Shown in pieces: positions 16,656-27,000 of a stretch of 64,000 nucleotides of DNA. A program made the position numbers and the translations under genes. Location: the NCBI RefSeq assembly GCF_030548205.1, contig NZ_JAUORV010000003.1, forward strand, positions 248,001 through 312,000. Reading direction: 5' to 3'. Source of the stretch: Aliiglaciecola sp. 3_MG-2023. Its GTDB lineage: Bacteria > Pseudomonadota > Gammaproteobacteria > Enterobacterales > Alteromonadaceae. Numbering within the stretch: the stretch's first letter is position 1; each line of letters starts with the position of its first letter. The notes beneath the pieces were generated by a model, which worked only from the letters and a program-made list of their open reading frames with translations, did not search any database and was not told the origin of the DNA.

Positions 16656-17859
16656 GTTGGCCTCCAAACCATCGCATAAGCGGTTTATATTGATTGATGG
16701 TATAGACAAGTTGAGCAGGATGAGAAATATCCCATAAACACAGATCTGCTCGGCATCCGGGTGATATTTGTCCTCTATCGTTTAAGCCTAACGCTTTGGC
16801 GGCATTTATCGTAATAGCGCGCAAGGCCTCTTCAGGTGTTAATTCAAACAACACACAAGCCATATTTGCGCAGGTGAGTATAGAAGCTATGGGAGAACTG
16901 CCGGGATTCAAGTCGGTGGCGACTGCCATAGGTACTTGTAGGCGTCTTAAAGTTTCAACAGGCGGCTTTTGCTTTTCTTTTAAAAAGTAAAACGCACCGG
17001 GAAGTAACACTGCCACTGTGTTTGATTGCTTAAGGTAACTTACATCTGTAGGGGCAAGGTACTCAATATGATCCACGGATAAGGCATGATAATCACAGGC
17101 TAATTTAGCCCCTTTTAAATCACTAAGTTGTTCAACATGTGCCTTAATATTTAGTCCAAACCTTTTAGCCGTCTCGAATACCCGTTTGCATTGTGCAGGC
17201 GTAAAACCAATATTTTCACAAAAAATATCCACACTATCCGCTAAGTTTAATGCACTAATTTCAGGAATGACTTGACCACAGACGAAGTCAATATAGCCAT
17301 CTGGATCATCAGTGTATTCATCAGGAATAGCATGTGCACCTAAATAGGTCGTGAGTACATTCACAGGTAATACAACGCTTAATGTTTTCGCCACCTGAAG
17401 CATTTTTATTTCGGTATTAATATCTAATCCGTAGCCAGATTTCACTTCTAATGTGGTTACACCTTCATTGATTAATGCCGTCGCTCTATCTTTTGCGGAC
17501 GCTAACAATGTCTCTGCAGTGGCGCTGCGTGTGGCAGCCACGGTACTTTTAATACCGCCACCTTGTTCAGCGATTTGTTGATAGCTAAGGCCATTGAGTC
17601 GCATATCAAATTCATTGGCCCGATCACCGCCGTATACAAGGTGGGTATGGCAATCCACAAATCCAGGCAATAACCATTTTCCACCACCATCGAATGTATT
17701 TAATGCACTAGCTTCAACATTTTCCATAGCTCCAACATATTGGATCTTGCCATTGTCTATGGCAACACAGCCGTTCTCTATCGCTCCATAAGGCCCAGGG
17801 CCATCTAGCATGGTAGCAATTTGAACGTTATAAATGAGGTAATCGCATTGCTTTGACAT
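16648..17859 (-). CDS. hutI: Imidazolonepropionase
   Basis: 403-residue zinc amidohydrolase converting 4-imidazolone-5-propanoate to N-formimidoyl-L-glutamate. The metal motif GFVDCHTHLVYGGDR has His71 and His73, followed by RLNGLSYQQIAEQGGGI, a HutI hallmark; KAHVEQLSDL and VDHIEYL hold further ligands, and ATDLNPGSSP the catalytic aspartate region. It is first in the leftward hutI-hutG unit, divergent from hutC across a 98-base spacer containing the HutC-like palindrome. Confidence 0.95.
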   Translation of the reverse strand: MSKQCDYLIYNVQIATMLDGPGPYGAIENGCVAIDNGKIQYVGAMENVEASALNTFDGGGKWLLPGFVDCHTHLVYGGDRANEFDMRLNGLSYQQIAEQGGGIKSTVAATRSATAETLLASAKDRATALINEGVTTLEVKSGYGLDINTEIKMLQVAKTLSVVLPVNVLTTYLGAHAIPDEYTDDPDGYIDFVCGQVIPEISALNLADSVDIFCENIGFTPAQCKRVFETAKRFGLNIKAHVEQLSDLKGAKLACDYHALSVDHIEYLAPTDVSYLKQSNTVAVLLPGAFYFLKEKQKPPVETLRRLQVPMAVATDLNPGSSPIASILTCANMACVLFELTPEEALRAITINAAKALGLNDRGQISPGCRADLCLWDISHPAQLVYTINQYKPLMRWFGGQLV

Positions 17860-17906
17860 AAGTTCACTTTAAGGCCCCTAGACGAATAATTAGTGTACTT
17901 GCCACA

Positions 17907-17922
17907 ACTTGTATATACAAGT
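17907..17922. promoter_or_regulatory. HutC-like operator
   Basis: ACTTGTATATACAAGT is a perfect 16-base palindrome in the hutI-hutC divergent spacer. It matches the TGTA-nn-TACA type recognised by HutC repressors and is the only such palindrome I saw here, so one site may control both hutIG and hutCUH, with urocanate as the expected inducer. Confidence 0.82.
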
Positions 17923-17957
17923 AAGATACATTAAATTTACAATAAATAAACATTTTG

Positions 17958-18677
17958 ATGGCATCACATTTTATTAAAATCAAGTCCCATTTGTTAGCCC
18001 AAATCGAAGATGGCAGCATGCAACGCGGAGATAAAGTTCCCTCAGAAAACAAGTTGGCGGAACAATTCAACGTAAGCAGAATGACCGCACGGCGAGCTCT
18101 GACAGAGTTAGTTAATGAAGGGATTTTATTTCGATCCCAGGGCCTAGGTACCTTTGTAAATGACCAGCGCCCTATGAGTTCTATGCTGAAAATTATTAGT
18201 ATTGATGATGAGGTGTTAACCCGAGGACATAGCTACACCAATCGCGTCATTTTCCAAAAACAAATCCTCGCCAATGCACATCAGGCCCATACACTAGGAT
18301 TAGAAACAAATGATGCTATTTACCAAACACAAATCATCCATTTGGAAAATAACACGCCAATTCAACTCGAAGATCGATTAGTGAATCCCAATTATGCCGG
18401 CGGATATATTGAACAGGATTTCACTAAGATTACAGCCAACCGCTATCTTAATAAGGTAGCACCGTTAACCGAAGCAGAGCACTTTGTCGAAGCACTATTG
18501 CCACCAACTAAGGTTGCCCACGCATTATCTATTTCACCGCAACAGCCTTGTTTACTGGTTTCACGACGTACATTTTCAGCCAAAGGCATCGTTAGTTTTG
18601 CCAATCTCTATCACCCAGGAAATCGTTATCGGCTAGGTGGTCATTTGGATTTCCCCACTGCTAATTGCGAAAAATAA
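17958..18677 (+). CDS. hutC: GntR/HutC-family histidine-utilisation repressor
   Basis: 239-residue GntR-type regulator. The winged-helix domain (about residues 1-70) contains [20 protein letters not shown] and [21 protein letters not shown]; the rest is a UTRA ligand domain ending [14 protein letters not shown], typical of HutC, which binds urocanate. I take ATG 17958; a TTG one codon upstream is possible. It is followed after 17 bases by hutU and controls, with high likelihood, the palindrome just upstream of itself, so it is autoregulated. Confidence 0.92.
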   Translation: MASHFIKIKSHLLAQIEDGSMQRGDKVPSENKLAEQFNVSRMTARRALTELVNEGILFRSQGLGTFVNDQRPMSSMLKIISIDDEVLTRGHSYTNRVIFQKQILANAHQAHTLGLETNDAIYQTQIIHLENNTPIQLEDRLVNPNYAGGYIEQDFTKITANRYLNKVAPLTEAEHFVEALLPPTKVAHALSISPQQPCLLVSRRTFSAKGIVSFANLYHPGNRYRLGGHLDFPTANCEK

Positions 18678-18694
18678 ATAAGAGACAGTCAACG

Positions 18695-20374
18695 ATGAAT
18701 AAACGATATTCAAACCGTGTTGTAAACGCCCCTAGAGGCAGTCAAATAACTGCAAAAAGTTGGCTTACGGAAGCGCCTATGCGTATGTTAATGAACAATT
18801 TGGATCCCGAGGTAGCAGAACACCCCCATGAACTTGTGGTATATGGGGGTATCGGACGTGCGGCACGTGACTGGCCCTGTTTCGACAAAATAGTTGAAGT
18901 GCTAAAACGCTTAAATGATGACGAAACATTGCTTATCCAAAGTGGTAAACCAGTAGGTGTTTTTCCAACTCATATAAATGCCCCCAGAGTCTTAATTGCT
19001 AACTCAAACTTAGTTCCGCATTGGGCAACGTGGGAGCATTTCAATGAATTAGATAGGCAAGGCCTTATGATGTACGGACAAATGACTGCTGGGTCTTGGA
19101 TCTACATAGGTTCTCAAGGCATAGTGCAAGGTACTTATGAAACCTTTGTCAGTATTGCTAAAACCCATTTCGCTGGAAACGCTAAGGGCAAATGGATTTT
19201 GACGGGAGGTTTAGGCGGTATGGGAGGTGCCCAACCATTGGCGGCAACCATGGCGGGCTTTTCCATGTTAGCGGTAGATGTCGATGAAAGTCGTATCGAT
19301 TTTCGCCTAAAAACCGGTTATTTGGATATTAAGGCCAATGACCTCTCCCATGGAATAGCACTTATTCAACAAGCCAATAAAAATGGCGAAGCAATCTCTG
19401 TAGGGTTGCTGGGGAATGCTGCCGATATATTCACTGATATTGCGGACTCAAATACGATTCCTGACGTTGTTACCGATCAAACGAGTGCCCATGATCCCCT
19501 AAACGGTTATTTACCTCAGGGTTGGTCCCTTGAAAAAGCAGCCAAAATGCGTATAAAAGATGAAAAAAGAGTAGTTTTAGCCGCTAAAAAGTCAATGGCT
19601 GTTCAAGTAAGTGCAATGCTTAAGTTACAAGCGAAAGGGGCAGCAACACTGGATTATGGAAACAATATTCGTCAAATGGCTTTTGAAACAGGAGTGCAAA
19701 ATGCCTTTGATTTTCCTGGGTTTGTGCCAGCCTACATTCGACCGTTATTTTGCCAAGGTATAGGTCCATTTCGCTGGGTAGCATTATCTGGTGATCCAGA
19801 AGATATTTACAAAACCGATGCCAAAGTAAAAGAGTTGATCGCGGATGATCCCCACTTACATCAATGGTTAGATATGGCCAAACAACGTATTCAGTTTCAA
19901 GGACTGCCGGCAAGAATATGTTGGGTAGGTTTAGGCCAACGTCAAAAATTGGGATTAGCCTTTAATGAAATGGTGCGCTCAGGTGCCCTTTCTGCCCCCA
20001 TTGTCATTGGTAGAGATCATTTAGACTCTGGATCTGTCGCCTCGCCGAATCGCGAAACGGAAAGCATGTTAGATGGTTCAGACGCGGTATCCGATTGGCC
20101 ACTGCTTAACGCAATGTTAAATACTGCTAGTGGCGCGACTTGGGTAAGTTTGCACCATGGCGGTGGTGTTGGCATGGGATTTAGCCAACATTCTGGGGTT
20201 GTAATTGTTTGTGACGGCACAAAAGAGGCTGACCAACGCATAGCAAGGGTATTGCACAATGATCCGGCTACCGGGGTAATGCGTCACGCGGATGCGGGGT
20301 ATGATATTGCCGTTCAATGTGCACAACAAAAACAACTAGATTTGCCTATGTTAAAAGGTGCCAAGCATGCCTAA
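18695..20374 (+). CDS. hutU: Urocanate hydratase
   Basis: 559-residue urocanase, which adds water to urocanate to give imidazolonepropionate using tightly bound NAD+. It has the family stretches [37 protein letters not shown] and [13 protein letters not shown] and the terminal [13 protein letters not shown]. The ATG at 18695 gives the expected length and N-terminus ([14 protein letters not shown]); a start at 18665 would overlap hutC and add ten residues. Its 3' end overlaps hutH by 8 bases. Confidence 0.95.
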   Translation: MNKRYSNRVVNAPRGSQITAKSWLTEAPMRMLMNNLDPEVAEHPHELVVYGGIGRAARDWPCFDKIVEVLKRLNDDETLLIQSGKPVGVFPTHINAPRVLIANSNLVPHWATWEHFNELDRQGLMMYGQMTAGSWIYIGSQGIVQGTYETFVSIAKTHFAGNAKGKWILTGGLGGMGGAQPLAATMAGFSMLAVDVDESRIDFRLKTGYLDIKANDLSHGIALIQQANKNGEAISVGLLGNAADIFTDIADSNTIPDVVTDQTSAHDPLNGYLPQGWSLEKAAKMRIKDEKRVVLAAKKSMAVQVSAMLKLQAKGAATLDYGNNIRQMAFETGVQNAFDFPGFVPAYIRPLFCQGIGPFRWVALSGDPEDIYKTDAKVKELIADDPHLHQWLDMAKQRIQFQGLPARICWVGLGQRQKLGLAFNEMVRSGALSAPIVIGRDHLDSGSVASPNRETESMLDGSDAVSDWPLLNAMLNTASGATWVSLHHGGGVGMGFSQHSGVVIVCDGTKEADQRIARVLHNDPATGVMRHADAGYDIAVQCAQQKQLDLPMLKGAKHA

Positions 20375-21887
20375 AATCGTCTTAAAACCGGGCCAGGTAA
20401 ATCTTAAACAGCTGGCGCAAGTTCATCGAGAGCCAGTGCAGATAACATTAGATAAGTCAGCCATAGTAGAGATAAATAAAGCCGAACAAACCGTATTAAA
20501 GACGATTGCGACGGGTAAAACAGTATATGGCATTAATACTGGGTTTGGCCTACTTGCCAACACAAAAATACCGCAACATGAATTAGAAGACTTACAACGC
20601 AGTATTGTGTTATCCCATGCAGCGGGTACTGGGAATTTTATGCCTGATAACACAGTTCGTTTAATGTTGTTTTTAAAAATAAACTCATTAGCTAGGGGAT
20701 TTTCTGGCATTCGATTAAGTGTTATTAACGCTTTGATCACCCTTTTTAATGCACAAGTCTACCCTGCCATTCCTGAAAAAGGATCCGTGGGTGCTTCTGG
20801 GGATTTAGCGCCACTAGCGCATATGAGCGCTTTACTTTTGGGTGAAGGCGAAGCTTTCTACCAAGGCCAAAAATATTCTGCTGATGACGCATTAAAAATT
20901 GCTAAATTATCTAAGATCTCATTGGCTCCCAAAGAGGGGCTAGCATTATTAAATGGCACACAAGCATCAACAGCCTTTGCATTGCAAGGTCTATTCTACG
21001 CCGAAAATGCACTAAACAGTGCTATTGCAATTGGTAGTTTAAGCGTAGAAGCCGCATTGGGTTCGCGAGTGCCTTTTGACAAACGGATTCATTTGGTCCG
21101 CGGTCATCAAGCACAAATCGATATTGCTGCCGCATACAGGCAGCTTTTAGGCTCATCAACCATTGGCAACTCTCATCAGGGCTGTAATAAGGTACAAGAT
21201 CCCTACTCCTTGCGCTGTCAGCCTCAAGTAATGGGGGCATGTTTAGCACAAATACGGTTTGCCAGCCAAACCCTGCTGGTTGAAGCCAACGGCGTTTCAG
21301 ACAATCCACTGGTTTTTGCTGACAGTGGCGATATATTATCCGGTGGAAACTTTCATGGGGAAACCGTGGCAATGACGGCAGATATGTTAGCCATTGTTTT
21401 GTGTGAAATAGGTTCCTTGGCAGAGCGCAGAATGGCATTACTTATTGATAGCAATCTCAGCGGGTTACCGCCGTTTTTGGTTGAAAATGGTGGCGTCAAT
21501 TCTGGCTTTATGATCGCACAGGTTACTTGCGCAGCCCTTGCTAGTGAAAACAAGACCTACGCCCACCCAGCATCCATTGATTCATTGCCTACTTCTGCAA
21601 ACCAAGAAGATCATGTCTCTATGGCCACCTTTGCTGCCCGTCGTTTACGAGATATATTCGATAACGTAGCTGGAATTTTGGCCATTGAATGGCTTGCAGC
21701 GAGCCAAGGTGTAGATTTTAGAGCACCTTTAAAATCCAGTATTCAACTGGAAAAAGTGAAACAATTGCTCCGTTCAGATGTTCCATTTTATGATAAAGAT
21801 AGGTACTTTTCACCCGACATTGAGAAGGCGAAAACCTTGATTAAAAATTATCAACTGTCTGATATCACTCAATTGAACCTGATTTGA
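20367..21887 (+). CDS. hutH: Histidine ammonia-lyase
   Basis: 506-residue member of the MIO-dependent ammonia-lyases, deaminating L-histidine to urocanate. The self-cyclising triad Ala143-Ser144-Gly145 is in [29 protein letters not shown] and [15 protein letters not shown] are further family marks. The start is the ATG at 20367, 8 bases inside the hutU end, with AAAAGG upstream; a GTG three codons earlier is less likely. It ends the hutCUH unit before a bidirectional terminator. Confidence 0.95.
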   Translation: MPKIVLKPGQVNLKQLAQVHREPVQITLDKSAIVEINKAEQTVLKTIATGKTVYGINTGFGLLANTKIPQHELEDLQRSIVLSHAAGTGNFMPDNTVRLMLFLKINSLARGFSGIRLSVINALITLFNAQVYPAIPEKGSVGASGDLAPLAHMSALLLGEGEAFYQGQKYSADDALKIAKLSKISLAPKEGLALLNGTQASTAFALQGLFYAENALNSAIAIGSLSVEAALGSRVPFDKRIHLVRGHQAQIDIAAAYRQLLGSSTIGNSHQGCNKVQDPYSLRCQPQVMGACLAQIRFASQTLLVEANGVSDNPLVFADSGDILSGGNFHGETVAMTADMLAIVLCEIGSLAERRMALLIDSNLSGLPPFLVENGGVNSGFMIAQVTCAALASENKTYAHPASIDSLPTSANQEDHVSMATFAARRLRDIFDNVAGILAIEWLAASQGVDFRAPLKSSIQLEKVKQLLRSDVPFYDKDRYFSPDIEKAKTLIKNYQLSDITQLNLI

Positions 21888-21956
21888 TTTAAAACAATAA
21901 GGTGGGTCTGCTGCTAATTTTTAATGTAAAAATGCAGCTAAAGTTAAAGGCAAAAA

Positions 21957-21982
21957 AAAGACCAAGCTAACACTTGGTCTTT
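21957..21982. terminator. Bidirectional intrinsic terminator after hutH
   Basis: AAAGACCAAG and CTTGGTCTTT form a 10-base perfect stem around the loop CTAACA, with A-rich sequence before and T-rich after. It can stop hutH transcription rightward and the choice-of-anchor gene leftward. Confidence 0.85.
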
Positions 21983-22025
21983 TCCATTTTAAGCAATTTA
22001 CCCGTAATTATTAGGTCAAATAAAT

Positions 22026-22940
22026 TCAGTTTCGGCGTCTTAATCTCATCATTAAGCCTAGTCCACTTAAAAATAAAATTGCCCCTAAGGGTTCATCAAC
22101 ATCGGTAGAGGGAGGGTTATTTACCCCACCGTCATTATCAGTATAAATTCCAGTTAAGTTACTCAAAAATACTCCACTATCGAAAATAGTGTCTGAAGTG
22201 TCAGCAATGGCAATTTTTAGGGTATGTTCAGTTAAAGTTTCATCAACCAGACCAATCAAATTTAAGTTTTGACTAAACCCATCATACTCAATATCGAATA
22301 GTCCCCCAGAGTTATCTAAAAAGTTACTAGCATTAGCTCCTTGCACAAAAGATACTAAACTTGAATCTGGAAAAAACGCATAGTTTACCCCATCAACAAA
22401 CACCCCGAACACATCAGTTACCCCTTGATCTGGAAATTCATCACTGCCGAAAATGAAATCTAAAGAGATAGCATTAAAACCAGCCCCCAAGGTAAAATCA
22501 AACTCTATATAATTTACATCATTAGTCTCGCTTGATGGCGCTCCTGCATCAACCAATATTGCACTTAGGTCAGCATCACTTCCAGTTCCGGGGAAAAAAG
22601 GAGCAAAGGCAGTAGCCGTGTTGGTATCAGGTATATTGGCGCTACCACTGGTTAATACAGCCCCTTGACCCATACTAACAGTACTAGCACCGTCTGTAAT
22701 ATTAACGCCTGAAAAGATGCCAGACTGAGCCGTGTCACTATCAATACCGTCACCAATTGCTCCAACAAAGGTTTCAGTACCAGATATAACACTCACACCA
22801 CCGCCAGAAACAACCAAAGAGTCGGTAATATCTGCAATTGGATCATCGCCAGTTTCAATTAAATCTAGTCCTAACAATCCAGCGTTAGCACTAAAAGAGG
22901 AGACGATGAGTAATGACAAACAAAGTTTTCTTAGTTTCAT
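22026..22940 (-). CDS. Exported choice-of-anchor L domain protein with PEP-CTERM-like tail
   Basis: 304 residues from the ATG at 22940, which has AAGGA eight bases upstream; a TTG six codons earlier is less likely. A signal peptide (KLRKLCLSLLIVSSFSANA) is followed by a low-complexity Ser/Thr/Gly/Asp-rich domain with YIEFDFTLGAGFNAISLDFIFGSDEFPD and GVFVDGVNYAFFPD, the pattern of choice-of-anchor L surface proteins. The C-terminus resembles a PEP-CTERM sorting tail: a hydrophobic segment followed by RLRRRN, but the motif reads DEP. Only two lysines follow the signal peptide, none in the acidic domain. Function unknown; probably surface or exopolysaccharide associated. Confidence 0.75.
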   Translation of the reverse strand: MKLRKLCLSLLIVSSFSANAGLLGLDLIETGDDPIADITDSLVVSGGGVSVISGTETFVGAIGDGIDSDTAQSGIFSGVNITDGASTVSMGQGAVLTSGSANIPDTNTATAFAPFFPGTGSDADLSAILVDAGAPSSETNDVNYIEFDFTLGAGFNAISLDFIFGSDEFPDQGVTDVFGVFVDGVNYAFFPDSSLVSFVQGANASNFLDNSGGLFDIEYDGFSQNLNLIGLVDETLTEHTLKIAIADTSDTIFDSGVFLSNLTGIYTDNDGGVNNPPSTDVDEPLGAILFLSGLGLMMRLRRRN

Positions 22941-23243
22941 TAGATTAATCCTTATCAAATGTTAAAAGTTTTACCCTAAAAACCCATTAATACCTCTACA
23001 CCATGAGATTTGTACAAAAATTAAGCACAATACAGACCAAAACGAAAATAATCGATTAAACAGAAGGTTACAAGGGTGGGAAAATTTAAGAAAATTGATG
23101 TGTAAAAAAAACTGACAATCTAAGGAAGGTAAAAATCGTGACGCTTAGAATATTTACCAAAAAAATAATGAATTAAAGAATTTAAAGTGGCAAATATATG
23201 TATGTCTGCTGTAATCAACAGACATACATTGAAATTTAATGAA
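22941..23243. other. Non-coding spacer with stem-loop at 23198-23229
   Basis: AT-rich spacer without a credible gene. It contains a perfect 11-base inverted repeat, ATGTATGTCTG (23198-23208) and CAGACATACAT (23219-23229), ending 14 bases from the stop of the leftward VOC gene. It lacks a strong T-run, so it is a weak terminator or a 3'-end stabilising hairpin. Confidence 0.6.
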
Positions 23244-23624
23244 TTAGCCCATACGCTTCAAAGCACAGAGTTTATTTCCAGCAGGATCCTTTAAATAGGC
23301 CAGATACATGTCTCCGGAGGGAGATTGACGTATACCAGGAGGATCTTCACAATCAGTGCCGCCATTTGCTAAGCCTGCGGCATGCCAAGCATCACCTTGT
23401 TCAGTACTTTCTACCGAAAAGCCAATCGTACTGCCGTTGCCATGGCTCGCAGGTTCACCATTTATGGGTTTAGTGATGGCAAATATACCTGTATCGGTAA
23501 TGTAAAAACAACGTCCTTTAGGGTCTAAAACACCGGGTTTTACGCCCAATGCAGCAAAAGTAGCATCATAAAAAGCTTTCGATTCTTCTATGCTATTTGC
23601 CCCTAACATAATGTGACTAAACAT
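23244..23624 (-). CDS. VOC-superfamily (glyoxalase/bleomycin-resistance-like) protein
   Basis: 126-residue protein with the paired beta-alpha-beta-beta-beta modules of the vicinal oxygen chelate fold: FSHIMLGANSIEESKAFYDATFAALG at the start, TIGFSVES in the middle and DPAGNKLCALKR at the end. His4 and the acidic residues of the second half could bind metal. Relatives include glyoxalase I, dioxygenases and resistance proteins; the substrate is not predictable here. GGAG precedes the ATG. It stands alone between two unrelated genes. Confidence 0.85.
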   Translation of the reverse strand: MFSHIMLGANSIEESKAFYDATFAALGVKPGVLDPKGRCFYITDTGIFAITKPINGEPASHGNGSTIGFSVESTEQGDAWHAAGLANGGTDCEDPPGIRQSPSGDMYLAYLKDPAGNKLCALKRMG

Positions 23625-23781
23625 ATCTTAACTCCGTTAAAATTCTCTTTGAAAGAATAGATTAACGTGAAAAACAACAATAATCTATGCCTAATCACTG
23701 ACTTTTTTAGCCGCTAAGTTGTCTAAATTCCCCGCCCTTTTAACGCTTTACCTATATTTTGTGTCTGCGTCTTTTCTTAAT

Positions 23782-26700
23782 CTAAGCCACAACTTCTTGC
23801 TCTGGTTGTTCACCGGAGCTTGGTCGAACGGATAACAACATACTTAAAGCTGACACAATAAATGCAGTAGTTTGTTGTGGTGAAATTGTATAAAAATACT
23901 CCCATGCCTGACTTTTATATTCAGTATAACTGTTTGCCCGTTCGGGATATTTATCAAGATAAGCTAAGTTAACAGCATGACCAATAGCCGCATCAACGAT
24001 AATGGGTTCATCAATTTTTAAACTCGGATTTTGTTCAAAAAAGCTCGCCATAGCATTTAATGATTCAATAGTTAATTGACGATATTCAGCAGCCTGAATG
24101 TTATTCAACATGTGCTCCGTTATTAAAGCGAAAGCGGTTTCGCCAGGCGTCATATCGCTCAATACCACACCACTATCTATTCGATTCCTGCGATCCATCT
24201 TGTTACCAATCACTAATCCGGTGGTATGGTGTAAAATTCGCCAGATTTGTTTATTAAATGAGGCTGACCGTCGATCAATAATTCCTTGATGCTGTCGCCA
24301 AACTAGCCAGCCGTCTTTAGGTGTAGCGAGTTGCTCAAGTCCTAAGTTTTGCTGCCAATTTAATTTGTCTGAACTCCCTTTAGCATGCAATATTTCCATT
24401 TTTTGTGGTAAATCAGAGAGGGATCGATAATCCTCCAATACCGCTTCTAAGCGTTCTTGGATCACTGATGGTGCCATCGCCATCAAATTTTCATACGCTT
24501 CATCCGTAGCTAATTTTTCGGAACGGGCAATTTGACTAGTGAGGAGAATAATTAGGTAACTCACCCGAATCGTCATGAGCTCTCTGAATAACTCCGGACG
24601 TGCTTTGATCAGTAAACCTAAGCATAACAAAACTTCCTGAGTTAAGATTTGGTCGCGCACATCATCGCGGCAATAATGATGAATTTTTGTCATTAACTCT
24701 TCATCCGTTAACGGCCTCGAAATGAGGGATTCATCAGTATAGGAGCGTCCAACTTGAATATTTTTTTGAGCTACTAGAATAGCACTTACCACTAACCCAA
24801 GGTCACTATCGACCTTTTCTAATAAACCTGAGGCATGACGTAACACTGACCAAAGTCGTAAACGCCCAGCTTCGCTGTATACCTCTTCTAAAGCGTCTAT
24901 TAAACGGTAACAGCTGTCACTGTATGTAATAGTAGAGTGTAACCCTTGAAGTTTGACCAATACTGATAAAATTTCTATTTGTTCGAACAGATTATCAGAG
25001 GCAGCTAGCTTATCTGCTAATAATTGGGTATCGGTAATAAAGGATAATTCAAGCTCTTCACTTTGATTGAGTGGAAGATTAGAATTGCTTGAAATCAGTG
25101 TGGTTCTAAATGGCGCGACACTTATGGCTATTTCTTCAGGTAATTCATAGCCATTTAAATCATCAAACCGCTCAATTGCTGCAGTGGGCGTTAGCTGGGC
25201 CATCGTCCCCAATTTCACTGGAATTCCCTCAACATAACCCGAATCAATCGTTTTAATTAGTTCGAATAAAGACGTTCTGTCAGCATCTAGCATTTGATGA
25301 GTTAACATCACTGTTACCGTTGGTCTGCCTGTCTCAGTCCAATTTCGATGCAAATAGCTCAGTTCACTTTTGAAACGTCTAACCAAAAAGTCGATGTCAT
25401 AGCTTAGGAAAAAGGCTTGTTGAATAAAAGAAGGAGTTAAACACACGAAACGAGATTTACCTAGAACGTAAACCCGGCTAGTAGTCAAACTCTTAGGGAT
25501 CCTAAACGATCGGCCAGTTAAGCCTAAAGATTCATTTGCACCAACCTGAGCATACATAGTTGCGATATCTTCTGGCAGACACACTTTAACCGGTGAAATA
25601 TCACTGATAGTTTCGGTCATCAACCCACTACCTGCTAATTCAGACTGTAACGCTTCATCTTCTGCCAAAAACACCAGTTGCACAACGGGTTGTTTAATAG
25701 GTTTAACATGACGACGTCCGATAGGATCTAAATCACCGGGTCGCAACAAACCATCTTCTAACATGGCACCTAATAAAAACAAACTCTGCGCCCAAACCAA
25801 GGGAATATTTTCATTTGGCAAGCGGTCTTGAGAGTGTGGGTTTTCCCGTTCTTTTTCTATTGACTCAACGGGGACATAATACAATTCGGGTAGCAGCAAA
25901 TGTCCATCTTGTTCTACCATAACTGAGTCTAATCGATTTCGATAATGCTCGACCTGCTCTCTATCATCCCGAAAAATAGCATCCAGATACAAATACGCAT
26001 AAAACAAAGGCCACTCAGATTCGATATCTTCAAACTGTTTAAGCTCTTGCTCTTCGTAGTGTAAACGCTCTTCATCTTCCAATACCGTTTGATGACCATC
26101 GCGTAAGAAACGTTTTAAGCCATAACGGCCTTCAAGCTTTGTGATAATTTTTTTGCGTACTTTATCACCGAGCTGATTATCTGGAGCGGCAAACGCAGGA
26201 AAACCGACAACACTTAACAGAGCTGCATCAATTTCTTTGGTAATAGACTCCCTAGGTAACATGGCACTTAGGGTTATATTTGCCTGCGCGATATTATCGG
26301 GCACCACATGAATCACCGAGCTTTGTGACCCCTTAGCGCCGTATAAATTAAATCCGGAAAGCGCTTCTAAAGCCGCTTTTGCCATACCTAAGGAACTTGC
26401 ATTCAATTCTACATGACCACTATTGGATTTCGCACCGCGTTCCCAAATACCAAAATCTGGCGTGCGATAGGCCCGTTCGATATAGAATACTAAATTTTGT
26501 ATGAAATCGACTTCTTCATCACTCCATATTAGCTCTAAACCAGACGCAATCATTTGTGTCATCATTAACAAAAAAACCGATGTTGCATCTATTTGCAGAT
26601 GCCCCCACTCGTGATCAGCGACCACATTATCACCTGTGGCAGTATCGTATTTTGCGTGAAGTGAATCTTCTGGACTGCGGCTTTTTTTGAAAGCCTCGAC

Positions 26701-27000
26701 TTTAGCCGATTGGCTCATCATTGAACGCAGTAAACCTCGCATCAATTTCACTGTGCGCTGTTGCAGCTCAAACCCCCGGCCACCGTCATCATCTAATTGA
26801 CGATACGCCAGCGCAAGTCCCCAAACAGCTAAAATACTGTATACATTGTCTCGTACCCAGGCATCTTGATAATTGCCATGGTTAGTTATTGCAGTGCTAG
26901 CCGGCAATAACCCTGAAATTGGGTGTTGTTTATCAATTATGACAGCCTTAATTTGCTGATAATAGTTATCGAGGCTTGTTCTTAAATTAATGTCTTGCAT
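23782..27000 (-). CDS. Phosphorylase-kinase alpha/beta-like protein with GH15-type domain
   Basis: 1072 residues from ATG 27000, which has AGGA six bases upstream; ATG 27045 lacks a ribosome site. The N-terminal glucoamylase-like (GH15) domain carries DAWVRDNVYSILAVWGLALA (Asp46-), EWGHLQIDATSV and FGIWERG (Glu187, position of the GH15 acid catalyst). Similarity to eukaryotic phosphorylase-kinase regulatory subunits seems colinear over the whole length, including NLVFYIERAYRT, ELNASSLGMAKAALEAL, SLLPR-like MLPRESITKEIDAALLSV and, near the end, MTPGE followed by AEYRQL. The eukaryotic protein also has this two-part layout. There is no CaaX end and no kinase catalytic or glycogen gene nearby. 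It may be a glucan-binding or hydrolysing protein; the true function is not known. Confidence 0.85.
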   Translation of the reverse strand: MQDINLRTSLDNYYQQIKAVIIDKQHPISGLLPASTAITNHGNYQDAWVRDNVYSILAVWGLALAYRQLDDDGGRGFELQQRTVKLMRGLLRSMMSQSAKVEAFKKSRSPEDSLHAKYDTATGDNVVADHEWGHLQIDATSVFLLMMTQMIASGLELIWSDEEVDFIQNLVFYIERAYRTPDFGIWERGAKSNSGHVELNASSLGMAKAALEALSGFNLYGAKGSQSSVIHVVPDNIAQANITLSAMLPRESITKEIDAALLSVVGFPAFAAPDNQLGDKVRKKIITKLEGRYGLKRFLRDGHQTVLEDEERLHYEEQELKQFEDIESEWPLFYAYLYLDAIFRDDREQVEHYRNRLDSVMVEQDGHLLLPELYYVPVESIEKERENPHSQDRLPNENIPLVWAQSLFLLGAMLEDGLLRPGDLDPIGRRHVKPIKQPVVQLVFLAEDEALQSELAGSGLMTETISDISPVKVCLPEDIATMYAQVGANESLGLTGRSFRIPKSLTTSRVYVLGKSRFVCLTPSFIQQAFFLSYDIDFLVRRFKSELSYLHRNWTETGRPTVTVMLTHQMLDADRTSLFELIKTIDSGYVEGIPVKLGTMAQLTPTAAIERFDDLNGYELPEEIAISVAPFRTTLISSNSNLPLNQSEELELSFITDTQLLADKLAASDNLFEQIEILSVLVKLQGLHSTITYSDSCYRLIDALEEVYSEAGRLRLWSVLRHASGLLEKVDSDLGLVVSAILVAQKNIQVGRSYTDESLISRPLTDEELMTKIHHYCRDDVRDQILTQEVLLCLGLLIKARPELFRELMTIRVSYLIILLTSQIARSEKLATDEAYENLMAMAPSVIQERLEAVLEDYRSLSDLPQKMEILHAKGSSDKLNWQQNLGLEQLATPKDGWLVWRQHQGIIDRRSASFNKQIWRILHHTTGLVIGNKMDRRNRIDSGVVLSDMTPGETAFALITEHMLNNIQAAEYRQLTIESLNAMASFFEQNPSLKIDEPIIVDAAIGHAVNLAYLDKYPERANSYTEYKSQAWEYFYTISPQQTTAFIVSALSMLLSVRPSSGEQPEQEVVA

